A stretch of DNA of 64,000 bases from Alphaproteobacteria bacterium (GTDB taxonomy: Bacteria > Pseudomonadota > Alphaproteobacteria > TMED109): contig JAURCJ010000008.1 in NCBI GenBank assembly GCA_030828505.1, forward strand, positions 1 through 64,000. The letters run 5' to 3'. The notes below the pieces were generated by a model, which did not search any database, was not told the DNA's origin, and saw only the letters and a program-made list of their open reading frames with translations. The stretch's first letter is position 1. Every line of letters starts with the position of its first letter. A program made the position numbers and the translations under genes. Shown in pieces: positions 18,339 to 29,189 of the stretch.

Positions 18339-20246
18339 TTATGTTTCATTTGGACGAGGAGTTTTCATATTATCTTTTTTAATTGATTTTTCGCTGTCTG
18401 GATTTACTGTGGTAGAATCCATATTCGTATTAGTTTTGTCAATTTCTTTACCCTTAAGTATATTATCTACATCTTCAGCTGAAAGTGTTTCATATTCTAA
18501 AAGGCCTTTGGCAATTTTATGAAGATCATCAATATTTTTTGTAAGTATTTCTCGTGAAGTTTTTTCTCCTTCCTCTACTAATCTTCTTACTTCTTCATCG
18601 ATCAGTCTAGCAGTATCATCAGATATATTTCTTTGTTGCGCAACAGAATGACCTAAAAAAACTTCTTCTTGATTAGTTTCATACCTTAAAGGCCCAAGTT
18701 TATCCGAAAAACCAAATTCCATTACCATCCTTCTTGCTAAGTTTGTGGCTTGTTGAATATCGTTACCTGCGCCTGTAGTAATATTTTTTTTACCATAAAT
18801 TAGTTCTTCTGCCACTCGTCCACCAAACATGGAAGCTATTAAAGCCTCTAGTTCTGTTCTTGTTTGAGATAGTTTATCTCTTTCAGGAAGCCACATGGTT
18901 ACGCCTAACGCTCTCCCTCTAGGTATTATTGTAACTTTATGAAGTGGCTCATGTCCTTCAACTTTTAACATAACTAAAGCATGGCCAGCCTCATGGTAAG
19001 CAGTCATTCTTTTTTCATCTTCAGTCATGACCATAGAACGCCTTTCGGCTCCCATCATAACTTTATCTTTAGCCTGTTCAAGTTCAATCATACCAACTGT
19101 TAGCTTACTTTTTCGTGCTGCTAAAAGTGCTGCTTCATTGATTAAATTTGCGAGATCTGCTCCTGAAAAACCTGGTGTTCCACGTGCAATAATTCTAGGA
19201 TCTACATTTTTAGCAACAGATATTTTTTTCATATGCACTTTTAATATTTTTTCTCTTCCTAAAATATCCGGATTAGGAACAACAACTTGTCTATCAAATC
19301 TTCCAGGTCTTAGTAATGCTGGGTCAAGTACGTCCGGTCTATTAGTAGCTGCTATTAATATAACTCCTTCATTAGTTTCAAAGCCGTCCATTTCAACCAG
19401 AAGTTGGTTAAGTGTTTGCTCTCTTTCATCATTACCGCCTCCTAGTCCTGCTCCTCTATGTCTTCCAACCGCATCTATTTCGTCTATAAAAATAATACAT
19501 GGTGCACTTTTTTTACCTTGCTCAAACATATCTCTAACTCTACTTGCACCCACACCTACAAACATTTCAACAAAGTCTGACCCAGATATAGTAAAAAATG
19601 GAACATTTGCTTCTCCAGCTACTGCTCTAGCAAGAAGAGTTTTTCCAGTCCCTGGTGGCCCAACTAAAAGAACACCCTTAGGAATTTTTCCACCTAACTT
19701 TTGGAATTTTTGAGGATTTTTTAGAAACTCAATTATTTCTTCAAGTTCGTCTTTGGCTTCATCTACACCTGCTACGTCTTCAAATGTTACTCTCCCTTGT
19801 TTTTCAGTAAGTAATCTGGCTTTTGATTTCCCAAAACCCATTGCACCACCTTTACCACCTTGCATTTGGCGCATGAAAAATATCCATACTCCAATGAATA
19901 AAAGCATAGGTAACCAATTTAAAAGCATACCTAAAATAGGAGAAACTCTTTCATCTAAAGGTGCGGCAGTAACCTTAACTCCGCTTTCAGTTAGTTGAGC
20001 TATTAAATTTGGGTCATCAGGGGCATAAGTAGAAAATTCTTCACCAGTTTGAAAGTGTCCCAATATATTATTTTCCTGAATTGTTACATCATTGACATTA
20101 TTAAGTTTAACCTGAGCAAGAAATTCAGAGTACGGAAGAGATACTTGTCTAGTTTGTGAACTATTATCTTGAAATAAATTAAATATAGCTAGTAAGAATA
20201 TTACAATAATAGCCCATGCCGCTAAATTTTTTCCCATTTTATTCAA
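18339..20246 (-). CDS. ftsH: ATP-dependent zinc metalloprotease FtsH
   Basis: A membrane-anchored AAA+ protease that degrades misfolded membrane proteins and short-lived regulators, RpoH among them in E. coli. Two transmembrane segments (about residues 9-25 and 105-125) flank a periplasmic part. The AAA domain has Walker [13 protein letters not shown], Walker [12 protein letters not shown] and the SRH region. The zinc motif HEAGH is in [11 protein letters not shown] near residue 418. The 635-aa length is normal. The TTG start, with AGGAG about seven bases upstream, gives the usual MNKMGKNLA opening and overlaps the end of tilS by four bases, indicating coupled translation. Confidence 0.96.
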   Translation of the reverse strand: MNKMGKNLAAWAIIVIFLLAIFNLFQDNSSQTRQVSLPYSEFLAQVKLNNVNDVTIQENNILGHFQTGEEFSTYAPDDPNLIAQLTESGVKVTAAPLDERVSPILGMLLNWLPMLLFIGVWIFFMRQMQGGKGGAMGFGKSKARLLTEKQGRVTFEDVAGVDEAKDELEEIIEFLKNPQKFQKLGGKIPKGVLLVGPPGTGKTLLARAVAGEANVPFFTISGSDFVEMFVGVGASRVRDMFEQGKKSAPCIIFIDEIDAVGRHRGAGLGGGNDEREQTLNQLLVEMDGFETNEGVILIAATNRPDVLDPALLRPGRFDRQVVVPNPDILGREKILKVHMKKISVAKNVDPRIIARGTPGFSGADLANLINEAALLAARKSKLTVGMIELEQAKDKVMMGAERRSMVMTEDEKRMTAYHEAGHALVMLKVEGHEPLHKVTIIPRGRALGVTMWLPERDKLSQTRTELEALIASMFGGRVAEELIYGKKNITTGAGNDIQQATNLARRMVMEFGFSDKLGPLRYETNQEEVFLGHSVAQQRNISDDTARLIDEEVRRLVEEGEKTSREILTKNIDDLHKIAKGLLEYETLSAEDVDNILKGKEIDKTNTNMDSTTVNPDSEKSIKKDNMKTPRPNET

Positions 20247-21568
20247 ATTTTTTCTCCTATTTTATATATGTCAATATTCTTATATTTTTCTATTAGTTTA
20301 TGTTCAATGTGAATTATTTTTATATTATTTTTCCAATACTCACTCTTCCAATATAATAGATGGGGTACAGATACTATTTGTTCAAGTACTCTAAAAGCAG
20401 GAATAGTTTTTATAGCATTAAAATTTATACTAGGTTTTTGAATTTTATTCAATTTAATCATAGATAAATAATCTTGTTCTCCAAGTGGACCAATCGTGAG
20501 GTTTTTTCTTTTTGTTTTATTTAAAACTAAAAATCTTCTATCCCATAAAGTATTAGTATTATCAATTTTACTACATGTAATAGATTTATCTGATTGTCTT
20601 GATAGAGTAATATTATCTCTACTAACCTTTATATACGATCCTCCTATAGTAAAAATTTTATTATTTTCATTTTTAATATTTGTTAGTAAATTATAAAGTA
20701 CTTTTTTTCTTCTAGGATATTTTTTCCCACCTATAATTTTTATTAAATAACTTAGTAATCTTAATTGAAATATCTCAGGAAGCATATATAGCTTCTTTAA
20801 ATTTAATCTACAAATACCTGATTGGCTAAATTCTAAATCATTACATATATATTTATGAATCAAGGCATCGATATTATATCTTAATTTATTAAACAATAAT
20901 ATTGCTCTATTAAAATCATTAAACATATCATTATTTACGAGTAATTTTCTAGTTTTAGATCTTAAATATTTTAAATCAGAGTTTGAAGGGTCTTCAAGCC
21001 ATTTTAATTTATTTGTTTTACATATTTCAATTAAATTATCTTTAGTATAGTAGAGAAGAGGTCTTACTAATTCTAGTGCACCAGAGTTAGTTAATATTCG
21101 TGAAAATTGTCGCATACAACTTAAACCTTCTAACCCACTTTTAGCGCCTAGCCTAATTATAAAAGTTTCTACTTGATCATTAGCATGATGACCTAAAAAG
21201 ATATATTTACAATTATATTTGCTGCAGGCTTTACTTAATAGGTTATATCTTGCTATTCTTGCAGTTTCTTGAATTTTTGTTTTTGGTTTTTTATCAGACC
21301 ATATTAATGAATGATGCTCGATTTTTAGCTCTTTCATTATATTTTTTACGTATTTTGTTTCTTCTGAAGATTCTATTCTCAATTTATGATCTAAAGTAAA
21401 CGCAATAATATTATAATTATATTTCTTATGATATTTATTAGCTAAATACGCTAATGCTAAACTATCACTTCCACCTGAAACGGCAATACCAATATTTTTG
21501 CCTTTAAATTTTTCTTTGTATTTATTAATAAAAAATTCAAAATTAATTGTTAAATTTTTTTTATTCAC
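20243..21568 (-). CDS. tilS: tRNA(Ile)-lysidine synthetase
   Basis: It modifies C34 of the CAU-anticodon isoleucine tRNA to lysidine, so that AUA is read as Ile; AUA codons are common in this AT-rich genome. The PP-loop motif [13 protein letters not shown] is at residues 29-41, and the [15 protein letters not shown] block is typical. The 441-aa protein includes the less conserved C-terminal part. It begins with GTG three bases after the cpoB stop and ends overlapping ftsH, so it is embedded in the tol-ftsH message. Confidence 0.92.
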   Translation of the reverse strand: MNKKNLTINFEFFINKYKEKFKGKNIGIAVSGGSDSLALAYLANKYHKKYNYNIIAFTLDHKLRIESSEETKYVKNIMKELKIEHHSLIWSDKKPKTKIQETARIARYNLLSKACSKYNCKYIFLGHHANDQVETFIIRLGAKSGLEGLSCMRQFSRILTNSGALELVRPLLYYTKDNLIEICKTNKLKWLEDPSNSDLKYLRSKTRKLLVNNDMFNDFNRAILLFNKLRYNIDALIHKYICNDLEFSQSGICRLNLKKLYMLPEIFQLRLLSYLIKIIGGKKYPRRKKVLYNLLTNIKNENNKIFTIGGSYIKVSRDNITLSRQSDKSITCSKIDNTNTLWDRRFLVLNKTKRKNLTIGPLGEQDYLSMIKLNKIQKPSINFNAIKTIPAFRVLEQIVSVPHLLYWKSEYWKNNIKIIHIEHKLIEKYKNIDIYKIGEKI

Positions 21569-21571
21569 TAA

Positions 21572-22603
21572 TTATTTACAATCTAGTTTTACTTTATATG
21601 TATTAACTCTACTATAGATATTTTCAGGTAGGTCAGAAAACTCTTTATTAAGTTTTACAAAAGTGGAGCAGGCTTCTTTATTTTTATTTAAAGCATAAAG
21701 TGATATTCCAAGTTTCAATAATTGTGCAGAAGCTTTAGAACCTGTAGGAAATTTTTTATAGCCTGCCGCAAAATTTTGTGCTGCCTGAATATAATTTTTT
21801 CTAACATAAAAAGTTTCACCTAACCAATAATATGCATTACTAGCTAAATTATGGTCAGAGTAGTCAGTAATAAATTTTATAAAGGCTACTTCAGCAGCTT
21901 CGTAATTTCCCTTTGAAAGCATATTATATGCTCTTTGGTAAATTTCTTCTGGTTTCTTACTTGGTTTTATTAAAGCTCCATCATTAGAGTCATTTATATT
22001 TTCTGTATTTTGATTAATTATTAATTCTGATTCTTGATTGTTAATAGTTTTCTTTATTATCTCATCATTTCCATTTGTCTTATCTATTTTGGCCAGTACT
22101 TCCACAGTAGAACTATCATTTAAATCAGAATTGCTCATACCTGGATATAACGGATATTCCTCAACTATTTTATCGGATATATTATTCTCATTGGAAATGT
22201 TATTTTTGATAGGTTCTTTATTTAAGCTTTCTATTTTTTCTAATAAACTAGTATTTTGTTTTTTTAGATTTTGAATTTGTTCTTTTAAGTAATCAAGTTC
22301 TTCATTTAATCCTTCAATAGATCTAGTCTTCTCTTCAAGTTCTAAAAGCCTCCGCTCATGTTCTGCCTCTGTTTTATAATTATTATTTTCACTTTGAATA
22401 TCTTCTAGTGAATCTAAACTTTTATTTTGATAAACTCTTCTTTCTAAATCATTAATTTTCGTATTTAGACTTTCTATTCTATTAAGTATTCTTTCATTAA
22501 CATTTATAATCTCCTCATTATCACTTTGTGCATAAGGTTTATTTACATAAATAAATACCAGAATTAAAAAGCTAAACGCTGAGAAAATAATCCTAAAATT
22601 CAT
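21572..22603 (-). CDS. cpoB: Tol-Pal system protein CpoB (YbgF)
   Basis: A periplasmic coordinator of the Tol-Pal system and peptidoglycan synthesis at the division site. The 343-aa protein has a signal peptide (residues 1-25, cleavage after a YAQ segment), a coiled-coil oligomerisation region (residues 35-125, with LNTKINDLERRV and similar heptads), a variable acidic linker and C-terminal tetratricopeptide repeats (from about residue 222; YQRAYNMLSKGNYEAA, YYWLGETFYVRKNY). It follows pal by 14 bases, as in other proteobacteria. Confidence 0.9.
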   Translation of the reverse strand: MNFRIIFSAFSFLILVFIYVNKPYAQSDNEEIINVNERILNRIESLNTKINDLERRVYQNKSLDSLEDIQSENNNYKTEAEHERRLLELEEKTRSIEGLNEELDYLKEQIQNLKKQNTSLLEKIESLNKEPIKNNISNENNISDKIVEEYPLYPGMSNSDLNDSSTVEVLAKIDKTNGNDEIIKKTINNQESELIINQNTENINDSNDGALIKPSKKPEEIYQRAYNMLSKGNYEAAEVAFIKFITDYSDHNLASNAYYWLGETFYVRKNYIQAAQNFAAGYKKFPTGSKASAQLLKLGISLYALNKNKEACSTFVKLNKEFSDLPENIYSRVNTYKVKLDCK

Positions 22604-22617
22604 GATCTTATTTATTT

Positions 22618-23178
22618 CTAATCATTATTTATGAAAGTAATAGCTGTTCTATTTTGAGTCCATGCGGTTTCATCATGTCCTTCAACAGATGGTTTTTCTT
22701 TTCCATAAGAAATTACAGATATTCTATTTGAACTTACACCGAGAGATATAAGATAATTTTTAGCCGCTGATGCTCTTCTTTCTCCTAGGGCTAAGTTATA
22801 TTCTCTTGTTCCTCTTTCATCACAATGTCCAGTGATAGTAATTGAAAGACTAGGATTTCTTATTAAGAATTGATATTGTTGTTGAAGAGTTTCTGCGCTT
22901 TCATCCGTAATAGTGGACTCATCATATCCAAAGAAAATTCTATCTCCAACTTCTATTAATTCAGAAGCTAATCTCTCTTCCACAGTAAGTTCAACTTCTT
23001 CCATTTCAATAACTTGGGCTGTATTATCAGTAATTTCAATTTCTTCCGTTAAAGCATCATTTCGCTCAGTATTTCCTCCCTCAGCATCTAGTAATAAACT
23101 TTCCTGGTCTTTGTTAGTACATGAAATAAAGTTTAATAAAATTGTACTAATAATAATAATCTTTAAATACTTCAACAT
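22618..23178 (-). CDS. pal: Peptidoglycan-associated lipoprotein Pal
   Basis: An outer-membrane lipoprotein of the Tol-Pal complex that binds peptidoglycan. The N-terminus has a lipoprotein signal with the likely lipidated Cys at about residue 20 (LLNFISC). The C-terminal OmpA-like domain (residues 77-186) has the motif TGHCDERGTREYNLALGERRA, with the conserved Asp and Arg that bind diaminopimelate. The 186-aa length fits. It follows tolB after an 83-base AT-rich spacer. Confidence 0.94.
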   Translation of the reverse strand: MLKYLKIIIISTILLNFISCTNKDQESLLLDAEGGNTERNDALTEEIEITDNTAQVIEMEEVELTVEERLASELIEVGDRIFFGYDESTITDESAETLQQQYQFLIRNPSLSITITGHCDERGTREYNLALGERRASAAKNYLISLGVSSNRISVISYGKEKPSVEGHDETAWTQNRTAITFINND

Positions 23179-23261
23179 GGAGGCTCCTTTTACATTTTTC
23201 TTTTTTATTTTATTATAATATATATTCTAAATATTATATATAGAATATTTTTTTTCGTAAT

Positions 23262-24626
23262 TTAATTTATATTTTTAGGACTCCATGCAGGATCTGAAGC
23301 GTCCTCTGGTGTATCAAGTTCTCTTTCTCTATAACCAGTTATATCAATTACAAATAATCTAGTTTTCATGCTTCCATCCTTTTGAGGGATTTGTCTAAAG
23401 AAGCTGAGTACTCTACCTCCTGGTGCCCAGGTGGGTCCTTCTGTTAAATAACCTTCTGCAATTAATCTTTCTTCTGATCCATCTGGTCTCATTAATCCAA
23501 TAAAGAATCTGCCTCTAGTGAATTTAGTAAATGCTATATAATCTCCTCTAGGAGACCAAACAGGAGTGGCATAGCTACCTCTTCCAAAACTAATTCTTTT
23601 TGGTTTTTTTCCATTTTTTTTCATTATATATAGATGCTGGCCACCTGACCTATCTGAATTAAATACTATATTTTTTCCATCAGGAGAAAATGAAGGAGAT
23701 GTATCTATAGATCTTCCATTTGTGAGTTGCTTCGTTTTTTTAGTATTAAGATTCATAATATAAATATTAGTAGAACCATTATTGGCAAGAGACATTATAA
23801 GGTTTTCGCCATCAGGAGAGAATCGTGGAGCAAAAGACATACCTGGAAATTGTCCTAAAATTTCAATTTTGCCATTTAATAAGTTGTATAAATAAACACT
23901 TGGTTTTAGACCAGCCTGAACACCATTATAAGAAAAAAAGGTTATAAGTTGTTGGTTAGGAGAAAACCTTGGAGTTAAAACTAGTGATTTGCCATCTGTT
24001 AGATACTTATGATTACCTCCATCTTGGTCCATAATTGCAAGTCTTTTAATTTTATTTTTTTGACTTCCAGACTCTGCAATATAAACAATTCTCGTATCAA
24101 AATACCCTTCTTCACCTGTTAATCTCTCATATATTTTATCTGATATAATATGAGAAATTCTTCTCCAAGACTTAGACTGAGAAGAAAGTGAGAGTCCGAA
24201 CATCCTTTTTTCTCCGTATACGTCCCATAATTCTATACTCACAGAAATTTTATTATTATCTTTTTTTGAAATTTTTCCCGTAATGAGAGCTTGCGCATCT
24301 ATAATTCTCCAATCCCTGAATTTTGGAGGATTTATTAACTGTTCAGGGTTTTGCATATAGGCATTTCTGTCTAACAGTTTGAATAAACCTGAGTTTATTA
24401 AATTATTAGCAATTAAGTTTGGAATATTTTTATGTAAATTTAATTTTTTTATATCTTCATCTGATGAAAAATAAGATATTGCTATTGGCATGGATTGAAT
24501 ATTACCACCCATTATATCTATTTGCAGCGGTCTATCAGCTGACATAGAAGAGTTGCTATAAGCAATTAGCATTGCCGAAAATATGATGTAAAAATAAATA
24601 TTAAATTTTGAAATATACTTTAACAT
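23262..24626 (-). CDS. tolB: Tol-Pal translocation protein TolB
   Basis: The periplasmic beta-propeller of the Tol-Pal system, which cycles between Pal and TolA. The 454-aa protein has a signal peptide (about residues 1-30), an N-terminal domain with INPPKFRDWRIIDAQALITG, and six-bladed propeller repeats of the type SPDGKNIVFNSDRSGGQ and SPRGDYIAFTKF. It lies between tolA and pal in the standard order. Confidence 0.95.
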   Translation of the reverse strand: MLKYISKFNIYFYIIFSAMLIAYSNSSMSADRPLQIDIMGGNIQSMPIAISYFSSDEDIKKLNLHKNIPNLIANNLINSGLFKLLDRNAYMQNPEQLINPPKFRDWRIIDAQALITGKISKKDNNKISVSIELWDVYGEKRMFGLSLSSQSKSWRRISHIISDKIYERLTGEEGYFDTRIVYIAESGSQKNKIKRLAIMDQDGGNHKYLTDGKSLVLTPRFSPNQQLITFFSYNGVQAGLKPSVYLYNLLNGKIEILGQFPGMSFAPRFSPDGENLIMSLANNGSTNIYIMNLNTKKTKQLTNGRSIDTSPSFSPDGKNIVFNSDRSGGQHLYIMKKNGKKPKRISFGRGSYATPVWSPRGDYIAFTKFTRGRFFIGLMRPDGSEERLIAEGYLTEGPTWAPGGRVLSFFRQIPQKDGSMKTRLFVIDITGYRERELDTPEDASDPAWSPKNIN

Positions 24627-24661
24627 TCTATTCTTCAGACTCTCCTATATATGTATATTAT

Positions 24662-25483
24662 TTATGTTTGATATGGTGTAAAGCTAATATCTATTATTTT
24701 CCATAATTTATACTCTTTTTCTGGCAGTTTAGAAAATTTACCTAATTTCTTAATAGCACGCTGGGCTGCTTCAACATATGGTAAGTATGTTGGGTCTTGC
24801 GCAGCACGCTTTAATGAATTTTTATTTACTACAGTTTTATTTATTGTGCCATCCGGACTTACATATATTCTTAATTGTACAGTAATATCATCCAAAACTT
24901 TTAGATCAGGGGCCGGTGGAAGTGAGTAGTTTTCTTTTATTTGTTTATATATTTTACTAATGATAGATCTTTGTATATTTTTAATTTCGTCTATTGATTT
25001 TTTGCTCTCTTGTTTAGGTTTATTGATAATTTGTTTTTGTGGTTTTGTAGGTTGTTCTTCATATTTAGCTAAATTTTTTAACATATTATCAAAAATATGA
25101 TCCTCATTTTCTTTTTGTGTATCTTCAATATTTTTATTTATTTCTTTTTCTTTAATTTTAAAATCCGGTTTTGTTTGAGGGGGTTTTGGTTTTATAGCTA
25201 TTTTTTTAACTTCATTATTTTCTTTTTTAATTATCGGTTTCTTTCTAGGAGGTTGAGGCTTATATTTAATCACTTCTTTTTCTTTAATCTTATCTTCATT
25301 TTTTTTTACTACTTTTTCTTCTATAATTTTATTTTCATTAACTTCTTCATTTATGATTTCTATAGATATAAAATCAATTTCTTTAGTTTTAATTTCAGGT
25401 AATGTTACAGAGATAAGAATAAAAACTAATAAGTGTATTGAAAGAGATGAGTAAAATGCTTTTTTCAATTTTTTATTTTTCAA
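24662..25483 (-). CDS. tolA: Tol-Pal system protein TolA / TonB-like energy transducer
   Basis: The inner-membrane stator of the Tol-Pal system, linking TolQR to TolB and Pal. One N-terminal membrane segment (about residues 10-27) is followed by a long charged Lys/Glu/Pro-rich stretch (residues 40-140) that would span the periplasm, and a C-terminal domain with VQLRIYVSPDGTINKTVV. At 273 aa it is shorter than E. coli TolA. It overlaps the 3' end of tolR by eleven bases. Identity rests on the architecture plus its position between tolR and tolB. Confidence 0.9.
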   Translation of the reverse strand: MKNKKLKKAFYSSLSIHLLVFILISVTLPEIKTKEIDFISIEIINEEVNENKIIEEKVVKKNEDKIKEKEVIKYKPQPPRKKPIIKKENNEVKKIAIKPKPPQTKPDFKIKEKEINKNIEDTQKENEDHIFDNMLKNLAKYEEQPTKPQKQIINKPKQESKKSIDEIKNIQRSIISKIYKQIKENYSLPPAPDLKVLDDITVQLRIYVSPDGTINKTVVNKNSLKRAAQDPTYLPYVEAAQRAIKKLGKFSKLPEKEYKLWKIIDISFTPYQT

Positions 25484-25898
25484 CTTTTTGTTTTGTTAAT
25501 AGTGCAACTTTATTATAGCCTGCTTTTTTTATGAGACTCATTAATTCCATAACTTCACCGTAAGGTAAAATTTCATCAGCTCTGATAAATATTCTTGAGT
25601 CTTTATTTAAATTAGCAATAGCATTTAATTTTATTTTTAATGCTTCCAATTTAACTAAATTATCACCTATAAAAATTTCTTTATTTTTATTTATAGTTAT
25701 TGTTAAGGGTTCATCTTGGCCTGGCAAAGCATCAGAGTCTGTTGTAGGTAAATCTACTGATACTCCAGAAGTAAGTAAAGGAGCTGTAATCATAAATATT
25801 ATTAATAAAACAAGCATAACATCTACTAAAGGAGTAACATTAATTTCTGACATTGGTTTATTTTGAAATGAACGGTTTCTTTTATTTTCTAAATTCAT
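25473..25898 (-). CDS. tolR: Tol-Pal system protein TolR (ExbD family)
   Basis: A 141-aa inner-membrane partner of TolQ. It has the cytoplasmic stretch MSEINVTPLVDVMLVLLIIFM, with the proton-channel Asp in the single transmembrane helix (about residue 27), and a small periplasmic ExbD domain. It starts four bases inside the end of tolQ and ends inside tolA, so tolQRA are translated together. Confidence 0.95.
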   Translation of the reverse strand: MNLENKRNRSFQNKPMSEINVTPLVDVMLVLLIIFMITAPLLTSGVSVDLPTTDSDALPGQDEPLTITINKNKEIFIGDNLVKLEALKIKLNAIANLNKDSRIFIRADEILPYGEVMELMSLIKKAGYNKVALLTKQKVEK

Positions 25899-26614
25899 TT
25901 TTCTGTATTCTGTTCTGATAAGTGTCGTGAGAGTAGTGCCTCAAATTCACTTGCAAAATTTTGAAGTCTTAGCGCATAGGTATTTAGATTATTAGATAAT
26001 TTATTATAGGCAATGACTGCAGGGATTGCAGCTACTAATCCTAGTGCCGTTGCTAATAATGCTTCTGCTATCCCAGGAGCCACTACAGCTAGAGAAGTAT
26101 CCTTGCTGACAGCAATAGATTGAAAACTATTCATAATTCCCCAGACAGTCCCGAATAATCCTATGAAAGGTGCTGTTGAACCAACTGTCGCTAAAAAGCC
26201 AATATTTTTCTCTATATTTTCCAATTCTCTAGTTACGGCAACATTCATCACTTGGTGGATTCTTTCTTGCAACCCTGCTTGAATATTCTGGTTTGCGATA
26301 GAATTGTTTTTATTAGCTCTGGTCCATTCATACATTCCTGCGACAAAAACAACAGATAAGGGGTGTTGAGGGTTTTGTTCTTCTTGTTTATATAAGCCTT
26401 CTAATGACTCGCCTGACCAAAATGCATCTTCAAAGATATTAGCTTTTCTTTTAAGGGATAAAAACCTTTTTGTTTTTTCAATAATTATTGACCAAGACCA
26501 AATGCTAGCTATTAGTAAAATAAGCATAACAATTTTTACTACCGTATCAGCTTGTAATACAAGGCCCCAAAATGACACATCTATCGGTGCATTTGGTATA
26601 AGTTCATTTTCCAT
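25895..26614 (-). CDS. tolQ: Tol-Pal system protein TolQ
   Basis: A 239-aa MotA/ExbB/TolQ proton-channel component. There is one hydrophobic segment at residues 27-48, and two more in the second half with the family motifs FLATVGSTAPFIGLFGTVWGIM and EALLATALGLVAAIPAVIAYN. It energises TolA from the proton gradient during outer-membrane constriction. ybgC lies just upstream, 18 bases away, as in most proteobacteria. Confidence 0.95.
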   Translation of the reverse strand: MENELIPNAPIDVSFWGLVLQADTVVKIVMLILLIASIWSWSIIIEKTKRFLSLKRKANIFEDAFWSGESLEGLYKQEEQNPQHPLSVVFVAGMYEWTRANKNNSIANQNIQAGLQERIHQVMNVAVTRELENIEKNIGFLATVGSTAPFIGLFGTVWGIMNSFQSIAVSKDTSLAVVAPGIAEALLATALGLVAAIPAVIAYNKLSNNLNTYALRLQNFASEFEALLSRHLSEQNTEK

Positions 26615-26632
26615 ATATTACTCCTTAAAAAT

Positions 26633-27058
26633 TTATACCGTATCTAAAGAATTTAGTACATATTTAGGTAAACGGCTAGGTTTTCCTCTTAGATTAATAG
26701 AGCCTAATGTAATATCAATTTTTGCTAATAGTATTTTCTTATTATATATACTTTGCTCCATTATAATTTTAGCAGAAGAAATTTTTAAAATTGAGCTTTT
26801 TATAGTTAGTAGATCATCTAATTTAGCTGATTTATAATATTCGATAAATAAATTTTTTACTACAAATTGAATATCATAATAGTTTTTTAATTTTTCTTGC
26901 TCAATTTTATATTTTCTTAACATTTCTGTTCTTGATCTTTCTGCAAATTTTAAGTAATTAGCGTGATAAACAACTCCTCCTGAATCAGTATCTTCATAAT
27001 AAACTCTAATATTATTTTCATAATTTAATATTGATATTTTATTTATTTTTTGTGGCAT
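26633..27058 (-). CDS. ybgC: Tol-Pal-associated acyl-CoA thioesterase YbgC
   Basis: A 141-aa hot-dog thioesterase of the 4-hydroxybenzoyl-CoA thioesterase family. The signature VYYEDTDSGGVVYHANYLKFAERSR has the catalytic Asp near residue 23. The family hydrolyses short acyl-CoA or acyl-ACP thioesters; the link to the Tol system is by conserved gene order. It is five bases from ruvB. Confidence 0.92.
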   Translation of the reverse strand: MPQKINKISILNYENNIRVYYEDTDSGGVVYHANYLKFAERSRTEMLRKYKIEQEKLKNYYDIQFVVKNLFIEYYKSAKLDDLLTIKSSILKISSAKIIMEQSIYNKKILLAKIDITLGSINLRGKPSRLPKYVLNSLDTV

Positions 27059-27063
27059 TTTTA

Positions 27064-28068
27064 TTATTTTTTTACAAGATTTTCTAGTGCTATTTTAGTT
27101 GCTACTCTACCTCTAGGAGTTTTTTGAAGAAATCCTTTTTGAATTAAGTAAGGTTCTATTACATCCTCAATTGAATCTTTTTGCTCTCCCATTTGAGCTG
27201 CAAGAGTCTCTAAACCTACTGGTCCTCCATTATGATCATGAATGAGATGACTTAAATAACTTTGGTCCATCTGATCAAGCCCATTTTTATCAACACCCAA
27301 TTGAAGTAAGGCATTATTTGCCATATCTTTCTTTACTTCTGTTTTTTCTGCGTTTAAAGATGTTATTATGTCTCTTAATCTTCTTACTAGTCTACTTGCT
27401 ACTCGCGGAGTTCCTCTTGATCTCTGTGCAATTTCTAATGCTGCTTCGTCATCTATTTTCATATCAAGAAGTTTAGCTGATCTTAAAACAATATCTTTCA
27501 TATCATTATTTTCATAAAACTCTAGTCTAGCAGGTATTCCAAAACGATCTCTTAATGGATTTGATAATAATCCTGCTCTTGTAGTTGCGCCTATTAATGT
27601 AAAGGGTTGTAAATCTATCTTTACTGATCTTGCAGAAGGCCCTTCTCCTATCATAATATCTAAATGAAGATCTTCCATAGCAGGGTATAGTATTTCTTCA
27701 ACCGTATTATTGAGTCTGTGAATTTCATCTATAAATAAAATATCATTAGACTCTAAACTTGTTAATAAGGCAGCTAAATCTCCAGGCCTCTGAATAATAG
27801 GACCAGAAGTTGATCTAAACCCAACATTTAATTCATTCGAAATTATTTTAGCAAGTGTTGTTTTTCCTAAACCTGGAGGTCCATAAAGTAAAACATGGTC
27901 TAAGGCTTCTTTTCTCTTTTGTGCAGCTTGCATAAATATATTTAGATTATCACACAAAGTTTTTTGGCCTATAAATTCATTTAATTTTTTAGGCCTTAAA
28001 CTGATATCTTTTTGATCTCTTTCACTATTTGAAACAAGACTATTTTTTTTATCATTTTCTATAGTCAT
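27064..28068 (-). CDS. ruvB: Holliday junction helicase motor subunit RuvB
   Basis: A AAA+ ATPase driving branch migration with RuvA. The 334-aa protein has Walker [13 protein letters not shown] near residue 63, Walker [12 protein letters not shown], the sensor segment [19 protein letters not shown] and the C-terminal winged helix with [14 protein letters not shown] and [13 protein letters not shown]. It overlaps the end of ruvA by four bases. Confidence 0.96.
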   Translation of the reverse strand: MTIENDKKNSLVSNSERDQKDISLRPKKLNEFIGQKTLCDNLNIFMQAAQKRKEALDHVLLYGPPGLGKTTLAKIISNELNVGFRSTSGPIIQRPGDLAALLTSLESNDILFIDEIHRLNNTVEEILYPAMEDLHLDIMIGEGPSARSVKIDLQPFTLIGATTRAGLLSNPLRDRFGIPARLEFYENNDMKDIVLRSAKLLDMKIDDEAALEIAQRSRGTPRVASRLVRRLRDIITSLNAEKTEVKKDMANNALLQLGVDKNGLDQMDQSYLSHLIHDHNGGPVGLETLAAQMGEQKDSIEDVIEPYLIQKGFLQKTPRGRVATKIALENLVKK

Positions 28069-28661
28069 TTTCTTTTTTCTGAAATAATCTTTAATGCTAT
28101 TTGTAACATATCTTCTACTTTCTTATTTTTATCTTCATTACTTAATTTGGACACAACTTCGTATGCTTCGTGGTGACCATATCCTAGACCTATTAAGCCA
28201 CTCAAAAGGTCTTGCATATTTTTATTTTCTGAGGGTTGTGAACCAGTTGGTATCGATAAATTTAGAGTTTTATCTTTTAATTCAGAGCATATTCTTATTG
28301 CGCCCTTATTTCCTATACCAGGAATTCTTGTTAGTAGTGTTTTGTCCTCAGATAAAATGGCCATTTCTAATTCTTCTGGTGTCATTATTGATAAACCCTT
28401 GATGGCAGTTTTTGCTCCTACCCCTTGAACTTTTAAAAGCAGGTCAAACCAGTATTTTTCATTTTCTTCTTTAAAACCATATAAAGTTATTTGATCTTCT
28501 CTGACTATAGTTTGTATAAGTATTTCGTCTAATTGCCCTTTTGTCGATAGTTTATTAAGTACTTTACTAGAACAATAAACAAGATAACCTACCCCTGAAA
28601 CATCAAGAATAACATAGTCTTCTCCTATTTGATCTATTATACCTCTTAGTTTGGCAATCAT
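28065..28661 (-). CDS. ruvA: Holliday junction DNA-binding protein RuvA
   Basis: A 198-aa tetrameric junction binder that recruits RuvB. It has an N-terminal OB fold ([26 protein letters not shown]), helix-hairpin-helix segments ([31 protein letters not shown]) and a C-terminal RuvB-contacting domain ([15 protein letters not shown]). It lies between ruvC and ruvB in the usual ruvCAB order. Confidence 0.95.
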   Translation of the reverse strand: MIAKLRGIIDQIGEDYVILDVSGVGYLVYCSSKVLNKLSTKGQLDEILIQTIVREDQITLYGFKEENEKYWFDLLLKVQGVGAKTAIKGLSIMTPEELEMAILSEDKTLLTRIPGIGNKGAIRICSELKDKTLNLSIPTGSQPSENKNMQDLLSGLIGLGYGHHEAYEVVSKLSNEDKNKKVEDMLQIALKIISEKRK

Positions 28662-28665
28662 TTAT

Positions 28666-29160
28666 TTATCCTATATCTATATCATTAATTTTAGATTGTG
28701 AAAAAAAAGTATGACAAATTGCTACGGCTAAAGCATCAGACTCATCTTCACTTTTTACTTTACAGCCTGGTAAAAGAATTTGAACCATAGACTTAACTTG
28801 ATCTTTTTGCGCTCTTCCTGAACCAGTTAATGATTTCTTAACTCTTCTTGGAGCATACTCAAAAACTAGCATATCATGAATAGCACAAGTTGTTATTGCT
28901 GCCCCCCTAGCCATACCTAATTTTAGAGTAGATTGCCCATTCATATTCACAAAAACTTCCTCTACTGCCGCTACCTCGGGGTTATACTCTTTGATAACTT
29001 TATTAATTTCAATATGTATTTTTTTTAATCTAGCTGATAAAGATAGTGAACTTTTCGGAGAAATGCTTCCACTTGCAATCCACTTAATATTTTCGTCTTT
29101 AGCGTTTATTATACCCCAACCAGTGTGACGTAATCCTGGGTCTAAGCCTAAAAGACGCAT
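28666..29160 (-). CDS. ruvC: Crossover junction endodeoxyribonuclease RuvC
   Basis: It resolves Holliday junctions by paired nicks. The RNase H-like fold shows the first catalytic Asp in LLGLDPGLRHTGWG, the second acidic residue in AVEEVFVN and the last pair in KSEDESDALAVAICH. I start at the ATG at 29160 (164 aa), with GGGA nine bases upstream, because the protein then opens MRLLGLDPG as in the family. An ATG 15 bases earlier has no ribosome site. Confidence 0.94.
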   Translation of the reverse strand: MRLLGLDPGLRHTGWGIINAKDENIKWIASGSISPKSSLSLSARLKKIHIEINKVIKEYNPEVAAVEEVFVNMNGQSTLKLGMARGAAITTCAIHDMLVFEYAPRRVKKSLTGSGRAQKDQVKSMVQILLPGCKVKSEDESDALAVAICHTFFSQSKINDIDIG

Positions 29161-29189
29161 TTTAATATTTCCCATTCACTGCTTAAATT

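Noticed and set aside
19027-19713. 228-codon plus-strand open frame
   Set aside because: It lies antisense to the conserved AAA core of ftsH, with Ser/Pro/Ile-rich composition typical of a shadow frame.
23222-23248. AT-only hairpin between tolB and pal
   Set aside because: The stem is eight A/T pairs and on the transcribed (minus) strand is not followed by a U-tract, so it is likely a composition effect.
25097-25402. Phe-rich open frame on the plus strand
   Set aside because: It is the antisense shadow of the Lys/Glu-rich linker of tolA; low-complexity composition and no ribosome site.
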